A stretch of 64,000 nucleotides of DNA from Diabrotica undecimpunctata (Eukaryota > Arthropoda > Insecta > Coleoptera > Chrysomelidae), in the NCBI RefSeq assembly GCF_040954645.1, contig NC_092810.1, forward strand, positions 75,046,660-75,110,659, written 5' to 3'. Position numbers and translations under genes: made by a program. This document shows, in pieces, positions 43,653 to 51,168 of this stretch (positions within the stretch are counted from its first letter, which is position 1; each line of letters starts with the position of its first letter). The notes below the pieces were generated by a model, which did no database searches, was not told the DNA's origin, and saw only the letters and a program-made list of their open reading frames with translations.

Positions 43653-44765
43653 TTATGTAATAATTCCACCTTCACGTAGTTCTTCTAGAATAGAAACCAT
43701 CTCGTTATTATGACCAGTATTTCCGGCATTTTGAGAAGCTATTAGTAATCTTAACCTATCAACAAGTTCATTATAATCATCAAAATATTTATATTCAATG
43801 GGATTTGTATCATAAGACATTAGTGTCATTTTTCCTCCTTTTTTGGTCGCCATTTTTCGAGTAAGTACACCAGTTATAAGGGAAGATGGAATGGAACCAG
43901 ATCTAGGACGTGTATAAACATGTAATTGTGGTTTAACGATAAAAAGCCATTTGTCTTTTATATCACTGGAAAATTTGCGAACTGGTAGGTCCTCCTTATT
44001 TTCTCTTCTATATGCATTCGTTCGCTTTATAATATCTATATAATTAGTAAGATCTTGTTTTGTATACGAAACGGGATTCTTCAAAAATAGCAACTCATAA
44101 AGTCCGACAGTACCTCGATAATTAACTTTTTTTATCTTTAAATTAGCTCCATGAAACTCAACGTCTGAATCTCCAATATAAAATTTATCCTCAATGGGAT
44201 TATGAAAAATTCCTAATATATGATCGTACTTGTTGGAAGTATCCCGCACAAGTCCCTCGATAAACTCTCGAGGAAGTGGAGATGTAAATTGTTCGAAATA
44301 TTCACGAAGAACATTTGGGTTGTTGATTGTTTGATAAAATTGAGATAGAGTATCGTCTATAAATTGATCCTCTCGAGTTCTATCTGGTAACTCTCCACTT
44401 TCATTTCTTGTTTCGTATGTTGTTTCGTTTCCGATAAACTGAGTGGGTTCTAGTTGAGTGCTATTATATTCTGGAGGTGATACAAATGACAATTGTCCGA
44501 AAGTCGAAGGACTTTTTTTAATAGGACTTATTTTATCAGATAAGTTAAGATATTGTTTTTTAGATATATCTTCTGGTTTAATAAATGGATTTTTTATTGA
44601 TTTGTCGCCCAATGCTGTTACTAATTCCTGGATAGGTTTAGTAAGGGGTGCGTAGGATTTTTCCAATTCCACTTGCGATTTGTCGTCACCACTTTTTAAA
44701 AGTCTAAATTTACGCTTAATGGCTCGACGTGATTTTACGAGTTGTTTTCCCAGTTGATCGTTCAT
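43653..44765 (-). CDS. Polinton conserved protein, PY-like (probable DUF8207 type)
   Basis: 370 residues. The N terminus is basic and probably helical (KSRRAIKRKFRLLK). The middle is Pro/Ser-rich and likely disordered. The conserved core is at about 175-270: HILGIFHNPIEDKFYIGDSD, then NYRGTVGLYELLFLKNP and a YIDIIKRTNAYR block. This arrangement is typical of a conserved Polinton protein, and I believe it corresponds to DUF8207, although I cannot verify the domain name here. A TATATAAAG-type box (minus strand, 44796-44805) lies about 30 bp upstream of the ATG, inside the ATPase terminus. Confidence 0.75.
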   Translation of the reverse strand: MNDQLGKQLVKSRRAIKRKFRLLKSGDDKSQVELEKSYAPLTKPIQELVTALGDKSIKNPFIKPEDISKKQYLNLSDKISPIKKSPSTFGQLSFVSPPEYNSTQLEPTQFIGNETTYETRNESGELPDRTREDQFIDDTLSQFYQTINNPNVLREYFEQFTSPLPREFIEGLVRDTSNKYDHILGIFHNPIEDKFYIGDSDVEFHGANLKIKKVNYRGTVGLYELLFLKNPVSYTKQDLTNYIDIIKRTNAYRRENKEDLPVRKFSSDIKDKWLFIVKPQLHVYTRPRSGSIPSSLITGVLTRKMATKKGGKMTLMSYDTNPIEYKYFDDYNELVDRLRLLIASQNAGNTGHNNEMVSILEELREGGIIT

Positions 44766-44789
44766 GATGTAATAAACTTTAAAATACTG

Positions 44790-45476
44790 TTAGGGCTTTA
44801 TATAGCAATCAAACCCTTTTCTATATCTACCGCAAGAAACATCACAATCTTTATCGATTACAAGAAATCCAAATTTTTTATCCCAACATGAAGATGTCAT
44901 ATCTTTAAACTGTTGCCAAGTCATATTGATATTGGCGTGTTCTAAATATATGTGTTTTAAATTGGTAGTATCTTGTGGAAAAATTATTAAAAGATTGGCG
45001 TTATCGCGAATTAGCTGTTTTGGAATTACCGAGTATGTCTGACAAAGATAAAAACAATCTGTATGTTTATGCCGACCAAAACTAAAATAACTACGTATAA
45101 TGTTTTGATCACAAGAAGCGACGTCGTCAAATATAATAACTGAGTTGTTTTTAATATTTTCCGGATGTGGTATATCTTGAGCGTTGCTGTACTCTTGATA
45201 TCCAATTTCTAGCAATGGTTCAAGTACTGATCGTAGATACTGATATTTTGCTTGTTGTAATGATTTGGAATACAGGTAGACATTTTCAAATTTTAATCCG
45301 TTAGGATGCTCCAGTAATGCTAATAGCACGTTAGTTTTTCCCGACCCACTCGGACCTACAATAAGTGCTCTTTTCGAATCTCCTCCAAAGATGGGACCAT
45401 GTTTTCCTACAGTAGGTATAGTTCCTAAATCATAGTTAGGTACGGGCAGGGATACTTTTTGTCGTTCGATCTTCAT
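44790..45476 (-). CDS. FtsK/HerA-type genome-packaging ATPase (A32-like)
   Basis: 228 residues. The Walker A motif GPSGSGKT is at 41-48 (ALIVGPSGSGKTNVLLALL) and Walker B SVIIFDD at 112-118. The SFGRHKHTDCFYLCQTYSVI block, with its conserved Gln-Thr/Ser, follows as sensor-like motif. Length and layout match Polinton packaging ATPases, which drive DNA into capsids. It is transcribed divergently from the PLA2 gene, from a 55-bp intergenic space. Confidence 0.95.
   Translation of the reverse strand: MKIERQKVSLPVPNYDLGTIPTVGKHGPIFGGDSKRALIVGPSGSGKTNVLLALLEHPNGLKFENVYLYSKSLQQAKYQYLRSVLEPLLEIGYQEYSNAQDIPHPENIKNNSVIIFDDVASCDQNIIRSYFSFGRHKHTDCFYLCQTYSVIPKQLIRDNANLLIIFPQDTTNLKHIYLEHANINMTWQQFKDMTSSCWDKKFGFLVIDKDCDVSCGRYRKGFDCYIKP
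44796..44805 (-). promoter_or_regulatory. TATA-like box upstream of the PY-like gene
   Basis: The minus strand reads CTATATAAAG, about 30 bp before the ATG at 44765. Confidence 0.45.
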
Positions 45477-45531
45477 GACTTACAATGAAGGTATAAAAGG
45501 TGTGCGAGTATATATAAAGAATCACATACTC
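45477..45531. promoter_or_regulatory. Compact divergent promoter region
   Basis: Only 55 bp separate the ATPase start (45476, minus) from the PLA2 start (45532, plus). It contains TATAAAAG (45492-45499) and TATATAAAG (45511-45519). Bidirectional initiation from this space is inferred. Confidence 0.5.
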
Positions 45532-46278
45532 ATGAAAACTGTCAGAGCTTCACGAAAACGCACAGGAAAAGGTCTGATAAATAGCTTGATTAACAAGCTA
45601 CCTTTTGAACTTCATATTCCAGGCGGCTATTCTTATTGCGGACGTTAGTATTACTTTTTATCTATTTAGATTAAAACGATTTCTAACTTTGTTGTTATTT
45701 TAGCTGGAACCAAATTAAAAGAACGACTCGCACGAAGAGATCCTGGGATTAATCCTTTGGACGAAGCGTGCAAGGAACACGATATAGCCTACTCCTTAAA
45801 CAAAGACATTGGTGATCGTCACAGAGCTGATCAAATTTTGGAACATAAAGCGTGGGAAAGGGTAAAGTCCAGGGACGCTAAGTTAGGGGAAAAGGTCGCT
45901 GCTTATTTCGTAACTAACGTAATGAAAGGCAAACGCAAACTTGGAATGGGTCTCAAAAAAAGACCTAAAAAACGAGTTATTCGTGCACCAAAAAAAGGTG
46001 GATTTCTTCCACTACTCTTACCAATATTGGGAGCACTCGCTGGTTTGGGTGGGGGAGTTGCGGGCATCGTAAAAAATGCAAATGATATCAAGGCAAGCCG
46101 TGAACAACTTGAAGAACAACGTAGGCACAATATGGCAATGGAACAAAATCAAAAGACAGGCTCCGGGTATTACTTAAAGCCATATAAGGGCTACGGAATG
46201 AAGAAAGTAGTAACAAAGAAACGATCAAAGGGAGGTAAGAGTTTTTACCTAAAACCTTTTTTAAAAAACTCCCGGTAA
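45532..46278 (+). CDS. Polinton PLA2-domain virion protein, spliced (45532-45643; 45704-46278)
   Basis: Exon 1 ends in the calcium-loop motif (GGYSYCG). A 60-nt intron (45644-45703, GTTAGT...TTTTAG) interrupts the codon after it. Exon 2 continues in frame and supplies the catalytic His-Asp motif (DEACKEHDIAYS). This is the phospholipase A2 fold found in parvovirus VP1 and in some Polinton-like and adintovirus elements, used to breach membranes during entry. Exon 2 also has a basic patch, a hydrophobic Gly/Leu-rich helix (LPLLLPILGALAGLGGGVAG), and two repeats ending in YLKPY/F (GSGYYLKPYKGYG and SFYLKPFLK). The predicted protein has 228 residues. The hydrophobic segment resembles membrane-active or core proteins, and sites such as LAGLG could suit the neighbouring protease; both are inferences. 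Confidence 0.85.
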
Positions 46279-46295
46279 GGTTACCTGACAAAATT

Positions 46296-46646
46296 ATGAC
46301 CAATGTTGATCTTCTCAAATATGTAAAAAAGCTTGAAATTCCTAATTTTTGTGGAATATATATGCGTGATTCATTGCCGAAAAAAATAAATGAATATGAA
46401 TCAGCTATTATTAACCTTGACAAACAATCTGGAAAAGGTACACATTGGACCGCTTATACGAAAAATAAAGATTTAATTACGTACTTTGACAGCTATGGTA
46501 ACTTAGCTCCTCCTATAGAGCTTGTTAAATATTTTCAAAGTAACGGTAGGGTAAACATCAAATATAATTATGAATCAGTACAACCCTTTAACTCTTACCA
46601 CTGCGGACAGTATTGTCTGAAATTCTTATATAATCAGTACTATTAA
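46296..46646 (+). CDS. Adenovirus-like cysteine protease
   Basis: 116 residues, shorter than adenovirus protease but with the full active-site pattern: His50 in GTHWTAY, Asp65 in TYFDSYGN, Gln96 in SVQPFNS and Cys103 in SYHCGQYCLKF. The Gln-to-Cys spacing of seven is the family's oxyanion-hole geometry. It would mature virion proteins, the PLA2 product among the candidates. It starts 18 bp after the PLA2 stop. Confidence 0.93.
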   Translation: MTNVDLLKYVKKLEIPNFCGIYMRDSLPKKINEYESAIINLDKQSGKGTHWTAYTKNKDLITYFDSYGNLAPPIELVKYFQSNGRVNIKYNYESVQPFNSYHCGQYCLKFLYNQYY

Positions 46647-46680
46647 AAAGTTTCATTTTATCATCAACCTTTATTGTGAA

Positions 46681-47376
46681 ATGTCGTGTACATTTACGTT
46701 AAGCGGTGCATCTTCAATTTTAAGTGCACAATTTAATCCACCCATATATTTAGAGGAAAATTCGGAATATGAAATAGGATTATCAAATTTTGAAACATTT
46801 AATACTATCCCTAATGTAGACAAAACTAATAACATGCTCGTTTGGGGTGCCGAGAATAAATTTAAATATAAAATTCCCACAGGAGCTTACGAAATGAACG
46901 ACCTTATAAAAATAATTAAAAATAAGTTTATTGAAGGTAATGAAACAATAATTCATATTACTGGAGATCCCATAACTTCACTAATTTCCTTGAAAAGTAA
47001 CGATTGGATTGATTTTAGTGTAGATAATTCAATAGGATCTTTACTGGGATTTCCAAAAATAAAACTTGAACCTAACAAAGAACATACATCTTCAGTTCCA
47101 GTTAATATCTTGAAAGTAAACACAATTCTCTTGGATTGCAATATAGCCACTGGTTCCTTTTTAAATTCCGATCCTGTTCATATTATTCACGAGTTCTTTC
47201 CGACCGTTCCGAGTGGCTATAAAATAGTTGAACAACCTGTTACTATATTGTATTTTCCCGTTAGTGTTAAAACTATTAACAACATAACTGTCCGAGTTTT
47301 GGATCAAACAGGTGAATTGATCAATTTTCGAGGTGAAACAATTACCGTACGTCTACATTTGCGGAAAATTCAATAG
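46681..47376 (+). CDS. Polinton minor capsid (penton) protein
   Basis: 231 residues. The start has PPIYLEENSEYEIGLSNFET followed by NTIPNV; the second half has HIIHEFFPTVPSGYKIVEQP and ILYFPVSVKTINNITVRVLD, ending FRGETITVRLHLRKI. These blocks are those of the single jelly-roll minor capsid protein that Polintons share with other viruses of this lineage. It would close capsid vertices. It is followed within 6 bp by a small basic ORF and then the major capsid gene. Confidence 0.9.
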   Translation: MSCTFTLSGASSILSAQFNPPIYLEENSEYEIGLSNFETFNTIPNVDKTNNMLVWGAENKFKYKIPTGAYEMNDLIKIIKNKFIEGNETIIHITGDPITSLISLKSNDWIDFSVDNSIGSLLGFPKIKLEPNKEHTSSVPVNILKVNTILLDCNIATGSFLNSDPVHIIHEFFPTVPSGYKIVEQPVTILYFPVSVKTINNITVRVLDQTGELINFRGETITVRLHLRKIQ

Positions 47377-47381
47377 CAAAT

Positions 47382-47549
47382 ATGGTATTGCATTTTTACA
47401 AAACTGCTGCTTTTCCGAAACATTTACAAAACTATAAAAGACGACAACGCAACAAAAAACATTACAGTTCTTCGACAGCGCGGCCCAAACTGCTAACCGT
47501 ACGCAATCGTAACTTTTTGAAAGCGCTTGGTTTTCACGTTCTTATTTAA
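47382..47549 (+). CDS. Small basic ORF between the capsid genes
   Basis: 55 codons from ATG 47382 to TAA 47547-47549, too short for the usual ORF cut-off. The sequence is very basic (KRRQRNKKH) and ends LTVRNRNFLKALGFHVLI. It lies 5 bp after the minor capsid stop and 2 bp before the major capsid ATG. A basic peptide of this sort between capsid genes could bind DNA or serve as a core protein. TATAAAAG at 47433-47440 lies inside it and could drive the downstream gene. I believe similar short ORFs occur at this place in other Polintons; this is from memory. Confidence 0.65.
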   Translation: MVLHFYKTAAFPKHLQNYKRRQRNKKHYSSSTARPKLLTVRNRNFLKALGFHVLI

Positions 47550-47551
47550 TA

Positions 47552-48766
47552 ATGGATTTATTAAGTGTTACCGATGAGCCCTTTAGTGATACATCAATCG
47601 AAAACTGCCAATTTCATAGTTATCAACCGTACAATTCAGCATCTCCTAACTACAATGATGAGGTCAGAATAATAATAACAGATTTTGACGCCCTTACTGC
47701 GCCCAGTAATAGCTATATTTACATTGAAGGTCAATTACTGACCGACAAAAATCAGGTTCCAACAAAATTCAAATTTATTAATAACGCTATTGCCTACTTG
47801 TTTCGAGAAATTCGATATGAATTAAACGGGGTAAATGTAGATTCCGTACGAAATCTGGGCTTAGTTTCTACTATTAAAAATTATTTGTCATTAAACGATA
47901 ATACATCTAAACTTTTAATTAACGCAGGGTGGTGTCCAAATGAAAAAGACCGCATTCTAACTGATGACAAAGGAAATTTTAATTTATTTATTCCGCTCAG
48001 ACTTTGGTTGGGAATATTTGAAGATTTTACAAAAATTATTATGGGAATGAGACAAGAATTGGTACTGATTCGAGATAAAGATGACATAGACGCAGTATTA
48101 TCAACAGATGAGACAGAACATCCAAAGATAAAGCTGTTAAAGCTATCATGGCATGTTCCTCACGTTACTCCTTCGATTTCTCAACAGATTATATTAAATA
48201 AAATCCTCAATAGTAATAATGAGCTACCCATTAAATTTAGAAGCTGGGAGCTAATCGAATACCCTGCTTTACCAAATTCCACGAGACATACGTGGCCTGT
48301 CAAAACATCTACTAAATTAGAAAGCCCGAGGCATGTTATTATTGCATTACAAGACGGAAGAAAAGGAAATTTGTTAAAGGACCTGAGTCAATTTGATCAT
48401 TGTAACCTGAGAAATATTCGTGTTTTTCTAAATTCTAACAGATATCCGTACAATGATCTGGAGCTAGATTTTGACAGTAACCGCTTTGCTACTTTATATG
48501 AAATGTTTGCAAATTTTCAAGAATCTTATTATCATCTAACAAGTAATCAACCATTATTAACTCCACAAGAATTTAAGGAAAAAGCACCCATAGTACATAT
48601 CGATTGCTCTCGTCAGCCTGAAGTTCTTCAAAGTGGATCTGTTACTCTGAGAATTGAATTTGAAACTACTAAGCCAATAGGTACTAATATCTCAGCGTAC
48701 TGTCTCATTTTACATGAGAAAGAATTTTATTACAACCCGCTAACAAAGATTGTAAGACAAGTATAA
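47552..48766 (+). CDS. Polinton major capsid protein (double jelly-roll)
   Basis: 404 residues without interruption. It shows the N-terminal half barrel with YIYIEGQLLTDKNQVPTKF, NAIAYLFREIRYELNGV and then WLGIFEDFTKIIMG. The second half has WHVPHVTPS and SPRHVIIALQDGRKG, then NLRNIRVFLNSNRYPYNDLE, and the closing YCLILHEKEFYYNPLTK. These are the conserved blocks of Polinton major capsid proteins. It would form the icosahedral shell. The start codon is chosen because it follows the small ORF by two bases. Confidence 0.93.
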   Translation: MDLLSVTDEPFSDTSIENCQFHSYQPYNSASPNYNDEVRIIITDFDALTAPSNSYIYIEGQLLTDKNQVPTKFKFINNAIAYLFREIRYELNGVNVDSVRNLGLVSTIKNYLSLNDNTSKLLINAGWCPNEKDRILTDDKGNFNLFIPLRLWLGIFEDFTKIIMGMRQELVLIRDKDDIDAVLSTDETEHPKIKLLKLSWHVPHVTPSISQQIILNKILNSNNELPIKFRSWELIEYPALPNSTRHTWPVKTSTKLESPRHVIIALQDGRKGNLLKDLSQFDHCNLRNIRVFLNSNRYPYNDLELDFDSNRFATLYEMFANFQESYYHLTSNQPLLTPQEFKEKAPIVHIDCSRQPEVLQSGSVTLRIEFETTKPIGTNISAYCLILHEKEFYYNPLTKIVRQV

Positions 48767-48920
48767 TCATTTTTCTCAATTATCGAAAGTCACTAACAGA
48801 CTTTTAGAGACAAGTATAAACTTTTTTTTTTATTTTTCGAAAGTCACTAACAGACATACAGACTTTACAAACAAACATACATACATTTTTCCTTTTTCTT
48901 TTCTGATTGAAATTTTTTTA
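48767..48920 (+). other. Major capsid 3' region with an 18-bp direct repeat
   Basis: CGAAAGTCACTAACAGAC occurs at 48784-48801 and 48838-48855. The rest is T-rich. Confidence 0.8.
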
Positions 48921-49127
48921 ATGAATTCATACACAAATAATAATAAGTTATTCCCAAATTTACGACATCGTCTCTGTTATTTTAATTTTGTTAAATTAGT
49001 CTCTTTTAAAGAACGATTGCGTAAGCAGCATCTCCAAAAATTGAAAATTCTTAAACAAGACCTACAAATATATCTCAATTACAAAACAACTATACGTCAG
49101 TTACGACAACTTCAAATATGCGAGTAG
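48921..49127 (+). CDS. Small basic Polinton ORF overlapping the next gene
   Basis: 68 residues, rich in Lys, Leu, Arg and Gln (KERLRKQHLQKLKILKQDLQ), probably a helix or short coiled coil. Its last 10 bp overlap the start of the following ORF, so coupled expression is likely. No family recognised. Confidence 0.5.
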   Translation: MNSYTNNNKLFPNLRHRLCYFNFVKLVSFKERLRKQHLQKLKILKQDLQIYLNYKTTIRQLRQLQICE

Positions 49128-49564
49128 TCGTGGACGTTCAGGGCTTTACAATAGGTAAGAAAAAGTTTTTTCCTAAGGAATTGGCCATATACGATGGAAA
49201 ACAAGCAGCCCATTATATTTTTCGACCTCCTTTTGCAAAAAAACTATTAGACTTGGAGGATTTCCGAAAAGCCAATTGGTTATCGAGCAACTACCATTTT
49301 TTACAATGGGAAAATGGTTTCACACCAATGTTTCAGTTTTCCAATATTTTACATTTTCACACAAAAAACGCTTCAGTCGTAATGGTTAAAGGAAAAGAAA
49401 AAGCTGAATACATTAGGACCTACTTGAAAGATAAAGTATATGAATTGGAAGAAACTCCTAGTCTCCAAATGTCTTTGCCGAAATGTATGGGACATACCAA
49501 CAATTTATGTATGTGTGCTTTAACTAATGTATATTATTTGTTCGATACGTTTGTTATGCAATAA
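49118..49564 (+). CDS. Unknown conserved-looking Polinton protein
   Basis: 148 residues beginning MRVVVDVQGFTIGKKKFFPK. It has KELAIYDGKQAAHYIFRPP and then NWLSSNYHFLQWENGF, and ends with a Cys/His-rich LPKCMGHTNNLCMC block. The VDVQGF start with a following KELAIY strand loosely resembles the first strands of DnaQ-like exonucleases, but the catalytic acidic residues are not complete, so I do not assign that function. I believe related ORFs occur in insect Polintons. Confidence 0.65.
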   Translation: MRVVVDVQGFTIGKKKFFPKELAIYDGKQAAHYIFRPPFAKKLLDLEDFRKANWLSSNYHFLQWENGFTPMFQFSNILHFHTKNASVVMVKGKEKAEYIRTYLKDKVYELEETPSLQMSLPKCMGHTNNLCMCALTNVYYLFDTFVMQ

Positions 49565-49622
49565 ATTGTTGAAAAAAAAAACAATAACATGTTTTATTTA
49601 TTTCCCCACCCTTTCTGTATCA

Positions 49623-49629
49623 TATAAAG
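49623..49629 (+). promoter_or_regulatory. TATA-like box upstream of the BIR gene
   Basis: TATAAAG lies 36 bp before the ATG at 49665. Confidence 0.45.
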
Positions 49630-49664
49630 GCAAATATTTTTTATAAATTTTATTAGTATTCACG

Positions 49665-50174
49665 ATGTGTGATAAAGAAAGAGGTTACGATATAGCTGGC
49701 TTTTATCACAATGATTTTAACACAACTAGTTTAACTAATTTCTATTATAGATTATCGACGTTTAAAAACTGGAAAGGACTGATATCGGCCATTGAGTTGG
49801 CTGCATATGGCTTTTATTTTTTACAACTACAAGATATTGTAAAATGTTTTCATTGTAATGTAGAAATTTATAGATGGATGACAAATGATGACATTTATAA
49901 GGAACATATAAAATTCAGTCCTAATTGTACGTTTGCATCGAATATACACAATCTTTTCCATAAAAACAACAGAACGGAAACTAGTGACAACAAAATAAAT
50001 CAAAAAAAACGTGGTGAAAAAAACAATAAAAATAACAAAACGGAAACTAGTGACAGCAAAACAATCGAGAAACGTGAAAAAAATAAAATGGACTATAAGT
50101 GCATTTTTCTAAATGTATTAATCATTTTGATCCATTCAAGCATAATTTTTACACTCAACTCTCTATATAAATAG
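49665..50174 (+). CDS. BIR-domain (IAP-like) protein with C-terminal membrane anchor
   Basis: 169 residues. One BIR domain at about 25-92: Arg29, then TFKNW, AIELAAYGFYF, and the zinc ligands C61-x2-C64-x16-H81-x6-C88, exactly the canonical spacing. After the BIR comes a Lys/Asn-rich linker holding two imperfect copies of an NN(R/K)TETSD(N/S)K unit (about 101-135), then a hydrophobic segment (148-168) suited to a membrane anchor. There is no RING or CARD domain. BIR proteins of this type bind caspases or IAP antagonists, and viruses use them to block cell death. The anchor is unusual and may place it at mitochondria or the endoplasmic reticulum; that is inference. It is an accessory gene, located between the virion genes and the right terminal repeat. 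Confidence 0.93.
   Translation: MCDKERGYDIAGFYHNDFNTTSLTNFYYRLSTFKNWKGLISAIELAAYGFYFLQLQDIVKCFHCNVEIYRWMTNDDIYKEHIKFSPNCTFASNIHNLFHKNNRTETSDNKINQKKRGEKNNKNNKTETSDSKTIEKREKNKMDYKCIFLNVLIILIHSSIIFTLNSLYK
50164..50172 (+). promoter_or_regulatory. TATA-like box before the glycoprotein-like ORF
   Basis: TATATAAAT overlaps the end of the BIR gene and lies 37 bp before the ATG at 50209. Confidence 0.4.
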
Positions 50175-50208
50175 AAGAAAATAGATAATTTTTTTAGTGA
50201 TATGGAAA

Positions 50209-50637
50209 ATGTTGGATGTACAATATATACTTTCAACTGCAGTCATAAACAATACGCTATTTCTTTCTCACCCGTTTAATACTCAAGAAGTCTGGATCTG
50301 TTTTGACCACGGAAATCATTATGAAACCTGCTCTAACTGGACAAAAATGACTATATACGTTCCAAATATTTCACTAACTCTGAACGCAACAATACCGCAA
50401 GATAGTATAAACTTTAAACTTAAATTTTTAAAGCAACATGGAAGAATAGTTGAGACTTTGTGGACCAAAATCATAAATTGCGAATCTGGGACAAATCAGC
50501 AGTGTACTAGTTTGATCTTGTATTATATCGCAGTTTGCCTAACAATAATGATTGCAGGAATTATATTTAATTTATGGAGGAGAATGCGGGAAAAGTCACA
50601 ACAATTGGAAATAAAACAAGGTCGATGTGCGAAATAA
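50209..50637 (+). CDS. Putative single-pass membrane glycoprotein of the Polinton
   Basis: 142 residues from ATG 50209. Four N-glycosylation sequons lie in the first 65 residues (at about N14, N43, N53 and N59). Four cysteines (31, 41, 91, 99) could pair. A 21-residue hydrophobic segment (about 102-122, LILYYIAVCLTIMIAGIIF) is followed by a basic cytoplasmic-type tail (WRRMREKSQQ), so the topology would be N-out. A clear signal peptide is not seen; the N terminus is only moderately hydrophobic. Function unknown: candidates are a virion surface protein or a host-interaction protein. No family recognised. Confidence 0.6.
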   Translation: MLDVQYILSTAVINNTLFLSHPFNTQEVWICFDHGNHYETCSNWTKMTIYVPNISLTLNATIPQDSINFKLKFLKQHGRIVETLWTKIINCESGTNQQCTSLILYYIAVCLTIMIAGIIFNLWRRMREKSQQLEIKQGRCAK

Positions 50638-51168
50638 ATTAGAAAAAGTTGAATCCCAAGTAGAGCTGTAGCAGTATTCATTTTGGCAATATTTGTTTAT
50701 TTATTTTATATAAAATGTATATTTTATTAAAATTAAATAGAACTTTATGTTTTTTATTTATTTCGGACTAAAAATACTATTTTTTTCTTTTATTTCTTTG
50801 TTTTAGAAATAAGACAGTAATTTGCAACAAAACATGAGAACATAAAACAGTAATAAAATACCTACAAATTTCTAAATGCAAATTTTGTTTATCAGTGTAA
50901 ATTATAGTAATTACATAATATATAAAAAATGATTTTACTTACCAGATTGGTTGTTCTTTTCTTTTGTGGTTTAAAGACAAAATAAAATGATTTTTTTTTA
51001 TTTGTGTACCTATTTATATACAGTTAAGGATGTTAATATGAATGTGATTTGCATACGAATGACTTAGAATTATTATACAATATAATTAAATATTTAAAAA
51101 TTTATCGACATAATGTTCTTATAATATTATGCAGATTAAAATGTCATCTTTTTCAACATTTGTTTATG
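50638..51168. other. Polinton right-arm non-coding DNA
   Basis: AT-rich sequence, no supported ORF. It separates the glycoprotein-like ORF from the right inverted repeat. Confidence 0.6.

Noticed and set aside
49118..49564. Naming this Polinton ORF a DEDD exonuclease
   Set aside because: The first strand resembles one, but the required acidic residues are not all visible.
50209..50637. Calling the membrane ORF a viral fusion protein
   Set aside because: It is only 142 residues with no fusion peptide, heptad repeats or cleavage site.
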